A DNA stretch of 64,000 nucleotides from Phaseolus vulgaris (taxonomy: Eukaryota > Streptophyta > Magnoliopsida > Fabales > Fabaceae). The DNA lies in the NCBI RefSeq assembly GCF_000499845.2, contig NC_023759.2, forward strand, positions 40,777,172 to 40,841,171. Reading direction: 5' to 3'. The notes under the pieces were generated by a model that made no database searches, had not been told where the DNA came from, and saw only the letters and a list, made by a program, of their open reading frames with translations. A program made the position numbers and the translations under genes. How positions within the stretch are numbered: position 1 is the first letter of the stretch; the number at the start of each line of letters is the position of its first letter. Below, piece by piece: positions 10,570 to 22,340 of this stretch.

Positions 10570-13500
10570 CTCCAACTGCTCTTTTTTCTTTTAATATTAA
10601 TTATATAATACACTTTTAATCTACAATATATAGCATTCATTGAAATTCCTGTGGATTAGGTCCTTTCTCAACAATGCATCTTCGTTTCATATATATGCTG
10701 CCAAGTAATCCAATCCTAATCCTCACCATAATCAAATATGTCTATTTAATTACATAAATTGATTTATAACTATAAGCAGATATCCGATTTTTCTTTTAAT
10801 TAATGCAATTCCAGAATTTATTTATATGTATTGTATAAAAAAATATGAGTTACTAATCTATCATTATCCTTACAACAAAAAGAACAATGAGATCTTAACT
10901 CTTACACTCCTAAAGTCTCAAACTGCTCTAGACTTGCACAATTAAGCAAAACTCTAGCACAAAACTAGTTCTTTGCACGCATACTAGCAGAACCTATAGT
11001 ATCTCTTACAACCAAACAAAAGATCACAGCAAAAATTAAGGTCTTATCTTACCATTCATGAAAAAAACGTTGGTTCTCATATTGCCTAACTCCCTTACAA
11101 GATTACCCTGCCCATTCTGCTCCCACAGAGTAAGTTTAGCAGTTGACCACACTTTAAGCCCAAATTAATCGTGATTTGTCACCTAAAAACCAAGAAATGA
11201 AACAGAGGGAGGAGCTTGATCTTATAGGAAGAAAAATAATAAGTATTAAATCAGGTGTTTAAAAAGATGGTGTTTAATCATCAAGACGTTTTAAAAAATA
11301 ATACTTTGAATATAGTGAAACATGGAATCTTAAAATTTGTTCCTCGTACTTTATAAAGGGAGGACTCGTGAAAATTTGTGTATTTTGATTACATATCCAA
11401 TAGATTCTACTTTGTCGAAGTTAAAACATAGTTCGTATTGGAAGTAAATTTTCGGAGGGAATAAAAGGAAGAACAACAAAGTTTATTAAAACAGTATGAT
11501 GCCGTTTATACCAATTAAGTGTGTGCTTGAAACTTGATTCCATCGAACACTTTTCACGTCTCCAAAAGCAAATATTTATAGTTTCTATAAATCTTTTGGC
11601 CTATATATATCTGATATAGATACCAAACACAGTTAGTGAATAAGTTTATAGAGTCCACAAAAAAGATACAGTAAAAGGACGTTAAATTTTATTACTTTGA
11701 TTAATGGGCAATTAGATGTTCACTCAGCCAATAGCTATATATTTTAACATGTTACTTTATGTAATTATACACGTGTAGTATGAAGTACACTTTTTTTGGT
11801 GATTATAACTCACGTACACAAACAATATTTAACTACATTAATTGGTTTCTTATGTATTTATTAGGGTTTGATCAGACTTCATGAGAAATCTATCTAGTTC
11901 AATGATAGACGTACCCAAGTCCTACCAACAGGGAGGATATTAGGGTTCCTCATGAGTTCCCTTTTTTCACATTAATTCTGCACATTCACCAAAACGCTAC
12001 ACACAACACGAGCCAATTATTGTTTGGGCCACGCCACAAATTAAAGCATAATGAAACGTCTCCAAAGCCCCCACTCGCATACTCGCATGCATGATAGATG
12101 TTAGGTTTGTAAGCAAAACGGTTAAACATTGGGCAACGGCGATATGAAAAAGTGTGACGTTTACATGCAGAACCATTTTTTAAAACGAAATCACAGGGGC
12201 ATCCTTTTCTTGACCCAACTCATGCACTTCCCTTCGGATGCAAATACTCTCATGAAGCTAAGTAGTATCAATTGGTTTCATTGTTTGTCACCTATCACTA
12301 CCAATGTCTGTTATATAAGTTAGGTTCAACACTTGAAAAACGAACTACATGGCTTGGAAAATGGAATCGGTTCATCGAAATTAGAATGGTGAGGGATTTA
12401 ACTCTAAACCAAATTTAGAAAAGTGTGTGTTGTTTTGTTGAGTAGCCTAGGTACAGGGATGGAAAAGAAAAATATATAGGCACGTAATAGAGGAAGAAAG
12501 AAGGGAAATGAGATGATAAATAGGGTTGTGGAAATGGAAAAAGGCGGTGATTAAAGTAATGTAGTGTTTAATTTGGAAGCAGGGTAGTGGCAGGTAGCGT
12601 GGGTATGTGGCGTTTTATGAAAACACACACGAGCGATGTATTTAATTTTGATGGTGATACAATGTGGGCCTTGAGGCACACGTGGGTGATAAGATTGAAG
12701 CCTTTTTGTTTTGATGTTGCAGGAGGTAGTGAGGAAGGCCCAAGTTAAGTTAAATTGAAATGAAATGAAATTAGATTAGATTAAATGAAATGAAATAAAA
12801 TTTTGTTGGGGAGTCCCCACTCCCACACCCTTGTTGCTTCCTTGTTCCCCAGGATGCGAAAGCATTGAATATGATTGATTGTTTGGGCCACACATAGGGC
12901 ATGAAAGGGTGTGAATGCACCTTCATTTATCATATCTCATCAACACCTAGCACAGACAATTAAGCAACGATGTAATACAACTCTATCTCTCATTGCCGCT
13001 CAACTCTTCAACTTAACGTCCACTTTTTAATCATTCACAAATCATATTTAATAGCTAATCGTTTTACCATTTCTATGGATAACTTTTCATGCATGGTTCG
13101 TTACCTTTGTCTTCAACTTTTCATATGTTCTTTTCTAAATTTCCTTTGGAGTTCTTTTTTTTGGATTTAACACATATTTTATTACTACTTAGGATTGTAT
13201 TTGGGTTTCATTGATATTGTTAATGATTCTTAAATATTCTCATCAGATAATTCAATTTAAACAGTATTAAGACTCTAGATGAGGGGATCATTCAAGTGTA
13301 TTTGTTTGGCTAACTAATATCGGAGAAGTTAACCTGAAGCTACTTCACAGTTATTCAGATTACAAACATCTCTCGTTATAATTGAACTTATCTTCTCCAC
13401 TAATCAAAATTTCTTGCCGATCAAAAAAACATCCTTCATGGGTCCACATTTATAAATTAGAAAATGACTTAATATCTATGATCATTTGGTTTAACAATAC

Positions 13501-13810
13501 AAATCCAAAATACATATAGTTCAATCCATCCCTGAGCCAAAACAAGCTAAACTGAGTATAAAATATATTTATATTAATTGATAAAAAATTCAACCATTGG
13601 AAATGGGAAAAAGTCAAACCCATGTATAAAACAAAATTTAAATTTTATTACAATTTTTGCTAATTTTTTAACTCAAAGTATTATTGTTTGTTTTTATATA
13701 AATCTACACTAACAAATTTTACAGAAAAAAAAGAGCCTTTCTAAATATATTTTTCTTACATAAAATTCAAACTCAAAATTAAAAAAAAACTGCAAACTTC
13801 AGATATTGTC
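10570..13810. other. Intergenic stretch without recognised genes
   Basis: AT-rich with no supported coding sequence. The open frame at 12129-12323 shows no domain. The left part may include distal regulatory DNA of the Aux/IAA gene. Confidence 0.5.
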
Positions 13811-14164
13811 CTATATAGAAAAATCATTAAATAAAAATCAATCTTATAGACAAAAAATAATTAGTTCCTATATTGACAAGATTAGATACTATTTTAGAGA
13901 CTAAAAAAATTATTGGTATCTAAATTAGTTTTTATTATTGATAAATATTTTCTAAATTGGTATCTAATTAGATACCAACTTTAGAATTTAAATAGTTGAT
14001 AGCTAAATGTAGGTAGCTAATTAGATATCAATTTAGAAACTATTTATCAATAATATAAACTAATTTAGAAACTAATAATTTTTTAGTATCTAATTTAGTC
14101 AATATAGAAACTAATAATTTTTTGTCTCTAAATTTGGTTTCTAATTAATGATTTTATAATAGTG
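13811..14164. mobile_element. Hairpin MITE, CACTA-derived, copy A
   Basis: The segment is a long imperfect inverted repeat. The left arm runs from 'tatagaaaaatcattaaat' through 'actattttagagactaaaaaa'; the right arm mirrors it and ends 'attttataatagtg'. Terminal bases are degenerate compared with copies B and C. It could fold almost end to end into a hairpin. Confidence 0.8.
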
Positions 14165-14234
14165 ATAGTTAACTTCATGTTTGAGTTGTCATGAAACATA
14201 AGTTGTCACTTTTTTTTTCTTGCATTTTTTTCTA

Positions 14235-14237
<3 letters not shown>

Positions 14238-14272
<35 letters not shown>
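14238..14272. repeat. (AT)n microsatellite
   Basis: Uninterrupted alternating AT for about 35 bases, between MITE copies A and B. Confidence 0.95.
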
Positions 14273-14275
<3 letters not shown>

Positions 14276-14377
14276 GAAAAAACTAAAATTGATATGTTAA
14301 TTTTTTTCTCGAACTCTTAAAAACTAAACTCAAACATGCTGCAATATTATACTGAAAAGGTTAATCCTTATGCGCTA

Positions 14378-14719
14378 CACTACAAGAAATCATGAAATAG
14401 AAATTAATTTTTAAAAATAAAAAATAATTAGTTACTATAATAACTAAATTATAAACTATTTTAGAGACTAAAAAAATTTAGTTTCTATTATTGTTAAATA
14501 ATTTATAAATTAGTATCCAATTATCTACTAAGATTTGGTAGTTAAAACCTTAGTAGCTAATTAGATACTAATTTAGAAACTATTTAACAATAATATAAAC
14601 TAATTTAAAAACTAAATTTTTTTAGTCTCTAAAATAGTCTATAATTTAGTCACTATAGCAACTAATTATTTTTTATTTCTAAAAATTGGTTACTATTTCA
14701 TGATTTTTTTTTTGTAGTT
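14378..14719. mobile_element. Hairpin MITE, CACTA-derived, copy B
   Basis: Begins CACTACAAGAAATCATG and ends in the inverse 'catgattttttttttgtagtt', with both arms complementary over nearly their whole length (for example GACTAAAAAAATTTAG against CTAAATTTTTTTAGTC). The CACTACAAGAAA terminus is typical of the CACTA (En/Spm) superfamily. No clear 3-bp target duplication was found. Confidence 0.82.
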
Positions 14720-14819
14720 TTGGCTAATTTAGAAAATCTTCTAATAAACTTTCTATAGTAGCTTCACTAAGAAATTATGTAACTCTGATATTTTTTTATA
14801 GTTTCCAATGAAAACACTT

Positions 14820-16125
14820 GAATCTTTGAGAGGTCAATTGCAATGTCACTTTAAGATATCACATATCCTAAAAATTGAACTTGTTCTAACTATAACTCAC
14901 ACTTTGATCATTTCCTATACAATTATCTTTTTGTGAGAATTTGTAACACAATCCTCAAATGTATCTCATACTCCTCATTATTTTTTTGAATAAATTAAAA
15001 TGTCAACAAAGAAAATTACCACAAATTTATCCAAAAATTCATGAAAAATACAGTTCATATAGTTTATGAAAATGGCAAGAGCATTAGTCACACCCAAAGG
15101 TATTACCAAGTATTTGTAATGATGACATCTTATCCTAAATGTTGTCTTTTAAATATTTTCTGGCTAGACTTGAATTTGATAAAAACCAAATTTTAAGTCA
15201 ATTTTGGAGTATACACAACACCTCTCAGTTTACCCATCAAATCATCAATCAATATCCATGATATTTGTACTTAATGGTGATTTTGTTAAGCTGATGGTAA
15301 TCCACACATAACCTCATAGTTTCATCCTTTTCTATTAACTAGCAACATTGGAGCTCCCCAATGAGAATCACTAGGTTTGATGAACTGTTTGTCCAATAGT
15401 TCCCCTATTTGTTTTTTCAACTTTGCTAATTCTAGAGGTGACATCGTATAGGGATTACACACATAAGTTCTAATCCTGGTACCAAATTTATCGTAAATTC
15501 TATCTCTCTTTCTGAAGGTAATCCAGGAACATCTTCAAGAAAAATGTCAATGTACTAAGAAACAACATGAAACTCACTAATGAATGAAATTTTCTTGACT
15601 TTTAAAGACATTAAGATCATGTATACTTGAGATTCTTTTTGGAACTTCATCTTGGTTGATAGTATAGTCTCTTTAATTCTTTTGAGTCATAAACTTCACC
15701 AATGTTTAATTTGAAACATTAAGATTTTATCATGACAATTTAGAAGAACATGATTGGAAGATAACAAACCCATTCCTAGAACACTATCCAAATGAGATAA
15801 TGGTAGACATATAAGATTTATATAAAAATACCTATTGTCTATAGAAATACAAGAATTGCAAGCAAGTGAAGTGATGAGTGGGACATTGGTATGAGTATAT
15901 ACACTAAAATCACATGGTAATAAATAGGGAGATAATTTTAGATGTTTCACACAATTATGGAATATAAAAGAATGAGTAGCACTTTAATCACATAGTACAT
16001 TGACGAGATGACCATTTATGATGCATTTACGTTGGATTAGGTCTTTAGATTGAATGAATAATACCATTCAAAGTGAACACTCTTTCAGCTATCTTAGTTC
16101 TTCCATCCTGATTTTTTCTTCCACC
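14820..16125 (-). pseudogene. Ty3/Gypsy protease-RT remnant
   Basis: On the minus strand, 15950-15696 is a retropepsin-like segment (HLKLSPYLLPCDF, NLICLPLSHLDSVLGMG, HVLLNC) as found in plant chromovirus-type Gypsy elements. RT pieces follow at about 15370-14930: GAPMLLV, CVDYHQLNK-like, IDDLMGKLRG, and a decayed catalytic box reading FVDILIYSK in place of F-x-D-D-x-L. Stops and frameshifts throughout. The zinc-knuckle portion of the same element appears to lie beyond the LINE at 17306-17400. Confidence 0.82.
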
Positions 16126-16137
16126 GTTACTTCCTCC

Positions 16138-17292
16138 ATTTTTTTATTTTTTATTTATCAGCAAGAAACAACTAAATTAAATCAGCCCACTTAAGGGGTG
16201 GTTCAACCCTCATACAGAGTAAGAATGAACAAAAGGACCTTTCCACCTACACATTTAAATCATAAAGAATCTCCTACTGCCTTCCCCTACACTACCAGTC
16301 ACAGAACGAAAAATTCACTGACGGTATCTTTGAAACATTCCACCTTAAGCTGTGCTAGGGAGAAAACTTTAGAATGATCAACCACACCACCTTTAAATAA
16401 GCAATTATTCTTGTGTCTCCAAATTTCACTAACCAATGTTATCCAAACATTACCCATAATAAGATTAACTGAAGTAGATGCATCTAAGATTTTGAAATGT
16501 TCAAAATGTGACCCAGGGATGTTATGATCAACCGAACTCAGTCCTAACCAATCATAACAAAGATTCCAAATTTGTCAAGCAACTCTACACCCAAAGAATA
16601 AATTATTTGTTGACTCCTCTAACTGCCTGCAAAAGCAACAAAGATTGCTCTCGATCCCTATCCCTCGTCTCTCTAGATTTACCTTGGATGCAACCTTGTT
16701 TTCAATCACCCTCCAAGTTGTAACATGAGCTGAAGGAAGCGCCTTAATCCTTCAGAAAAAATTGTACAGTCTCAAAACTTCCTCTCCTCCGTCTCTCCTT
16801 AAAGACCTATAAGCCGACTTGACTGAAAACGTTGTTGTCTCACTATCCTTCCAAACCCAGCTGTCCTCTGACTCCACCTCGAGCTTCTTGTTAGAAATTA
16901 TCTCAAGGAGCTGACTTACTCGATCCTCCTCCCAAGCAAAAAAAAAACCCTTCTCCACTTTAAGTTCCACTTCTAGACCCCGTTAACCCAACTTCCAAAA
17001 TCACGTAGATTTGTCTCCTTAAGAATAAACAAAGAATATAATCTCGAAAATTTGTTTTTCAAGACTCCATAGGCTACCCAATTGTCTGACCAAAATAGAA
17101 TATCTCTCCCATTTCCAACCTCCCAATTAAAACGATCTTCAAACTTCCCTCCTCACTCCTCTGAATTCCATACCTTCATCAAATCTCTCCACCACAAAGA
17201 GGCCTTGCAATTATTAGAAAGTTTATCCTTCAGGCCTCTCCATCCACCATACTTGGAATCGATGACTTTCCTCCACTACCCCTCTTGTCCAA
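16138..17292 (-). mobile_element. 5'-truncated LINE (non-LTR) inserted in the Gypsy remnant
   Basis: The minus strand holds the C-terminal part of a plant L1-type ORF2: VIDSKYGGWRGLKDKLS (about 17260), WEVGNGRDILFWSDNW, FFAWEEDRVSQLLEI, DSWVWKDSETTTFSVKSAY, then the zf-RVT region and a 3' end with the family hallmark CTGATAAATAAAAAATAAAAAAA. Candidate target-site duplications flank it: GTTACTTCCTCC (16126-16137) and GTTACCTTGCTCC (17293-17305), matching at 11 of 13 with one gap. RT core is absent through 5' truncation. Confidence 0.85.
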
Positions 17293-17305
17293 GTTACCTT
17301 GCTCC

Positions 17306-17400
17306 TTCTTTAACTCTCTGCATTCGTTCTGATAATGACCCAATTTGTCACAAAGTAAGTTACACTCTTATGGTGCAATTCCTTAATAGATAGAGTCTTT
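17306..17400 (-). pseudogene. Retroelement gag zinc-knuckle remnant, probably the same Gypsy element
   Basis: The minus strand reads CNLLCDKLGHYQNECRE, a zinc knuckle with the first spacing one residue longer than CX2C. It lies directly beyond the 5' end of the LINE at 16138-17292, and its frame order fits the Gypsy protease on the other side of that insertion. Confidence 0.6.
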
Positions 17401-18640
17401 CAGTAAAAATATAAAATATTTAATAGGATTAGTTATGTCCAAAGTGTTCACAAGAAAGCAAATTCTAACATAAATTTAGAACTTTACTAATATCAGAGTC
17501 TCATAATTTTTTTTTTATTTCTTTTATACTACTATTATACTCTCATAAAGAAAAAGAAAATGTACTTTACATATATAGATTTTTTAAATAAATTTATCAT
17601 CCGTTCATTCTATTTATTTATTTTGTTTAGATATATGTTACCCATTATTATTCGATATGATTATAAGCACGTGAAAGCAATCACAACTAAGTTACCATTA
17701 AGATTATACAACTTTCTTAATAGTTATATATTTAAAAGTTGAAAGTTCAGACAATTAGATAAATTTACTAGAACAATCTAATACTATTTAATTTGTACAC
17801 ACTGCATTCAATATTAAAATATTTTATTTTTAATAAGGGGATTAAAGATTGAGAATCTCAAAATTAATACACCAAATCTTAGTGCGTAACCACCAAGTTA
17901 TTTTCTTTAACTTGTAACATGGGTTAACGTAATGTTCTTGGTGGATGTTGGCTTTGACCACCACCCCAACTTACATGGTTTTGTTGGGGTTGAAATCACA
18001 TATTTTGTCAAACCGACAACCAAAATGTGGCAGTTTCTGATCCATGTAGAAGTAGGATATTGAAGTTGACGATACATTAATAAAGAAATAAAATCACTTT
18101 CAGAGACAGAGAAATTAAAAATGTTGGCACTCATTAGTTCATTTCCTTGACAGTTTCTGCACGAAAGAGGGTTAGGTTGGTCCCCCAGTTTCACAGCCAT
18201 GGTCAAGGGCGGCCATGCCAGGGGTACGTCACTGCGTCTATCATTCACACCTATACTTCACCTGTCCTTCAAACTTTTACTTCTTTTACTGATGTACTGT
18301 CATCACCTTCATTCTATTTTTCTACTGTAAAAAATACTGTTCATCTTCAATACACTATATTTTAATTCTATATTAAAAAAAAGTTTGTTGAGAAATGAAA
18401 CCAACTAAAATAAATTTTATGAGAATGATTATTTATAAGTGAAACTCCTAACTTGGTGATTTTTTTTTATCTTAACTGTTTTGGTTATTGAATTTTATAA
18501 AATTATACATATTATTGAATAAACATAAAAGATGAGTCTTACTAGTTTATAATTTGAGTGTGATTCTATTTTGGTTTGGAGTGCATTTTCTGCTACGATT
18601 AATGTTCCTTAGATGCTTTATAATAGGTGAAACACTTGTC
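17401..18640. other. Intergenic stretch between two LINE copies
   Basis: AT-rich left part. 17900-18340 is somewhat more GC-rich with overlapping open frames on both strands (17907-18248 minus, 18147-18365 plus), but neither shows a recognisable domain. Confidence 0.5.
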
Positions 18641-20141
18641 CTAACTTTTTTTATCAGCAAGAAAAAATAAAATAAATATGAGTCACTTTAGGGGTGATCC
18701 AACTCTTATATAGAATTCAACACGCAAGACCCATTTATCCCCTTCCAATTATCTATACCATACACGACTTACATAAAATCAAACTACCCAACCAAAAGAG
18801 TTAATAAAACCCTTCTTACAAAAACAAACTACCGCAAAAATCAAAGTGACTTAATCAAATACATACATGCCAGAGGGTCGATGCACCACTCAGAGTAAGA
18901 AAAACAAGCAGGAGCAGATTTAGACGTTATCCAAGACCATACCTTTAGTTGAGCCAATGTGAATATTTCTGAATGATTTATCACTCCACCTTTGAAAATA
19001 TGCTTATTCATGCGTTTCCAAATTTCACCAACAACTACAATCAATGCTTCCCCAAACCACGTTTACCTGATTAGGGACATTTATTAATTTGAAATGTGAG
19101 AAATGTGATACAGGATTTCGATGATCTATAGACGTTAACCCCAACCAAGCATAACACTTATTCCAAACCAGCCAAGTGACCCTACATTCGAAAAACAAAT
19201 GTCTTGTTGACTCCACTTCCACCCTACAGAAACAACACAGGTTACTAACAATTGCAACCCCTTGTCTTTCCAAGTTGTCTTTAGAAGTAATCGAATTGAG
19301 CAACACTCTCCAAGTAGTGAACTGGGCTGAAGGCAGAGCAAAAGTCTTCCACAGAGAAACAAACAAACTATCTCCCTCATAAGTACCTCTTAAAATATGA
19401 TAAGCAAATTTTACTGTGAACACACTATCCTTCCAATCAAACAGACCTCTCCTTCAGACGAGCTTCCACTCTCATCTACCATTAACCAACTCCCCCACAG
19501 GACTCTAACTTACCTTCTTTGTTACTACACTAGGAAAACAATCTTGGGAATCTACTCTTCAAGTCTTCAATACCCACCCAAACGCCTTTCCAAAAAAAGA
19601 CTTCCTTCCCATTTCCCACTCCCAACTCGAAACAATCATCACATTTCCTACCTCAATCCTCCATCCTCCAAACTCCCTTCAGATCTCTCAACCAAATAGA
19701 ATCCTTATTATTAATCTTCTGCTCTCTCAAACTCCTCCAACCTCCATACTTAGACTCGAGTATCTCCTTACACAACCCACTCTTTTCAGATCCCAAATAC
19801 CAAATCCATTTCCTGAGCAAAGCCACGTTGAACAACCTTAAATTCAAAATACCAAGATCGCCCGCTTCTCGTGGCTCACAAGCCTTCTTCCAGGAAACCC
19901 ACACGATCTTCCTCCCTTCCGCACCCCAGCCCCACATAAACCTTCTCTGAATTTTCTCAATCTCCTTCAACACTGAAGAGGGCAACTTATACAAAGAAAT
20001 GTAAAACAACGGAATATAAGAGAGAACCGACTTAATCAGATAAACCCTCCCAGCCAGCGAAAGAAATCTACATTTCCACCTTCCCAATCTACTTTTGATT
20101 CTCTCTATCACACCATCCCAAAACGAAACTCTCTTGTGACA

Positions 20142-20185
20142 CCCCCCCATCCCCCCCCCCCCCCCCCCCCCCACACACACACACA
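20142..20185. repeat. Compound microsatellite C(n)-(CA)n inside LINE RT-linker
   Basis: The plus strand has 22 consecutive C at 20151-20172 followed by about six CA units. On the minus strand the TG/G tract sits between KYLGM and GGCHKR of the LINE coding frame, where related LINEs read directly through. The tract shifts the frame. Confidence 0.9.
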
Positions 20186-20482
20186 AGCATCCCCAAATAT
20201 TTAAAAGGAGCTTTCATCACTTCACAATTAAGAATAGCTGCAAACTGTTGTACTGTAATGTGATCAACCCCCACCCCACCAATTCTATTCTTTGAGAAGT
20301 TCACCTTATGGCGAGAGGCTAATTCAAAGTAGTGCAAGATGGCTTTCATATTAAACACGCTTCTTGTATTGGCTTTACAAAAAAACAAAGTATCATCCGC
20401 ATATTGAAGCATATTTACCTTAACCTTCTTAGCCCCTATCTTCACACTCTCAATCTGGTTCTTCTCAACTTCTTCCCTAACA

Positions 20483-20554
20483 GCACCTGCCAAACCTTCC
20501 GCCACTATAAGAAATAGAAAAGGCGCTAAAGGATCGCCTTGGCACACACCCCTT
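20483..20554. repeat. 72-bp direct repeat, left copy
   Basis: LINE sequence starting GCACCTGCCAAACCTTCCGC, repeated at 21630-21701 with two substitutions (70/72). The copies flank the LTR-like insertion on both sides. Confidence 0.92.
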
Positions 20555-21629
20555 TGATAAGTGTCTAATTTCAGTAATATTTCATATTAAAATATAGACA
20601 CTTATGAGGATTTATTGCTAATTTACATATAAAATAATCCCTAATTTATGAATTTATACCTTTTTACATTTTTTATGATCTTTATTTGAATAAGAGTATT
20701 TTATTCCCAAATTTGGTGTTAATTGCAGATTTCTAAGGAAGATTGGAGATTTGGATTAAAGATGAATGATTTGAGCTTAAAAGATAAAGATAAGAAGGTC
20801 CCAGAATGGAAAAGATGCAAAGAAAGATTGGACCTTTTTTATGTTTTATCATTTAGCCCATTAGCGCGACACAATAAACAACCTAACCCTAGAAAACTAG
20901 GATAAATAGAGGGCTAGAGGCTCAACCTTAGGGTGCCAGATTGAGAGGAAAACATCATAGAGTGAATTGTAACCAATTGGGAGAATGGAAGGTGCTAGAA
21001 GTATGCGTGGCTAATTCTACCCTTTGGGATTGGGAGTAATCTACTCAAACTCTTATGTATTGAGGTGATATTTTATATATTAATATTCAGTTCTTGATTG
21101 ATTATTGGTATTGTTGTTTTACTTTTAATTTTCCGTGACAAATTGAGAATCTTAAATCTGACCGGGAGGTATTTTTAGGGTTCGGACCTAAACAACAATA
21201 CTTAACATATTTGAGTGCTAGGAATAGACTTGAAATGTTAATTGCTATTAAACGTCTGAGTTTCGTTCTAAGTTGTTCTTATAATTATGCGAGGGATCGA
21301 TAGTTAGGGGACATTCTTAAGGATTTTATATGCGAGGAATCGATATAAATGATTTTTATACGGGCATCAATCTCAATTAAAGAACTTAATATTAACATGC
21401 TAATCAAAATACATGAGAGTGAGAGAGATGAAACTTAATCCCAATTTTTCCAATTGAAGCAACTAATTCTTTGTTTGTTTTCTTATTGATCAGTGCCAAC
21501 ATAATCACTTCAAACTCTTTTTTATTGTTCTGTTGTTATATTTAGCGAATATTGTACTCGATGATTCACTGTTCTTTGTGGGATCGATATCCGTCCTTAG
21601 GGACAATTATTACTTCTGACAAAAGCGGT
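20555..21629. mobile_element. LTR-like insertion in the LINE (probable solo Gypsy LTR)
   Basis: The insert starts TGATAAGTGTC and has a possible end CTTCTGACA at 21621. The stretch 'gggatcgatatccg...attattacttctgacaaaagcggtgcacttgcc' resembles the 3' ends of legume Gypsy LTRs. No internal coding region follows, so it is a solo LTR or LTR fragment. It interrupts the LINE exactly after 'cacacacccctt'. Confidence 0.6.
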
Positions 21630-21701
21630 GCACTTGCCAAACCTTCCGCCACTATAAGAAACAGAAAAGGCGCTAAAGGATCGCCTTGGCACACACCCCT
21701 T
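21630..21701. repeat. 72-bp direct repeat, right copy
   Basis: Starts GCACTTGCCAAACCTTCCGC; 70/72 identical to 20483-20554. The first dozen bases also fit the expected LTR end, so the junction is at microhomology. Confidence 0.92.
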
Positions 21702-22140
21702 TTCGGGTGAAACTCCGTAGTTGAACTCTCATTCACTAGCACGGACACAAAAACCTAACCTTCCCAGCATGTAGTATAAGAACTCCCAATTAACATAATC
21801 GTATGCCTTCTCGTAATCAACTTTTAAAAACAATACAATTTTTCTTCTTCCTCTTCACGTCCTCTAAAACCTCATTGGCCACTAGGACGCTATCCAATAA
21901 TCCCCTTCCTTCGAGCAAAGTTGATTGCCTATAATCAATTAACTTACTAATCACCTTTTTCAATCTCAGTGATAAGACCTTCGAGATTATTTTGTATAAG
22001 CAACCAACCAAAGATATAGGTCTGAAGTCATCCAGCTGCTGTGGATTATCAACCTTGGGAATCAAACAAATGAACGAAGCATTTGACCCCCTAGGTCTAC
22101 TACCTCTAATCGTAAACTCGTTCACAACCTTCAAGATTAG
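21630..22140 (-). mobile_element. LINE RT 5' segment, continuation beyond the LTR insertion
   Basis: The minus strand encodes RT motifs KVVNEFTIRGSRPRGSNAS, FICLIPKV, DDFRPISLVGCLYKIISKVL, RQSTLLEGRGLLDSVLVANE and VDYEKAYDYVNWEF, then after an internal loss of roughly 15 codons VSVLVNESSTTEFHPKRG. It is collinear with the 18645-20554 segment. The 5' end stops near 22140, where a different LINE begins on the opposite strand. Confidence 0.85.
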
Positions 22141-22340
22141 GGTTTCTCTTATTTTTCGTGAAGGAAATGCATGTGCTAATAAACTTGCTAACTTAGGTTT
22201 TATTCATAAAGAATATTTTCATCGGTATAATAGATTTTCATTTAGTCTTTTCTTATAGTTCTTTATTAATATGTATAAATTACCTATATACCATTTTTGT
22301 TAATATATGAGTTTTGGTATAATCCATGTATTTTCTTATA
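22130..22340 (+). pseudogene. LINE-type RNase H C-terminal fragment, opposite strand
   Basis: The plus strand reads VSLIFREGNACANKLANLG followed by FIHKEYFHRYNRFSFSLFL, a sequence typical of the RNase H end of plant non-LTR elements. This domain is not part of the zf-RVT-ending LINE next to it, so two LINE types abut head to head at about 22140. Confidence 0.7.

Larger units (their letters stand above)
18645..20554 (-). mobile_element. LINE (non-LTR) 3' segment: RT end, linker, zf-RVT, tail
   Basis: On the minus strand 20547 downwards encodes the RT core CQGDPLAPFLFLIVAEGLA and the catalytic YADDTLFF (about 20400). It continues with the L1 linker (RVYLIKSVLSYIPLFY, KIQRRFMWG, WKKACEPREAGDLGI, SKYGGWRSL), then zf-RVT with C-x2-C...H-x5-C (LCCFC...RHLFFEC, about 19200) and GEIWKRMNKHIFKGG near 18990. 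The 3' end at 18645 has the same TTGCTGATAAAAAAA hallmark as the LINE at 16138. A homopolymer expansion and several frame breaks make it dead. Confidence 0.88.

Noticed and set aside
10176..10575. Four overlapping open frames of 90-120 codons on both strands
   Set aside because: They overlap in several frames within the GC-richer Aux/IAA upstream region, which is low in stop codons by composition. No domain, and the segment carries promoter motifs.
21992..22258. 88-codon plus-strand open frame as a host gene
   Set aside because: Its first half is antisense to LINE RT and the second half is a LINE RNase H fragment.
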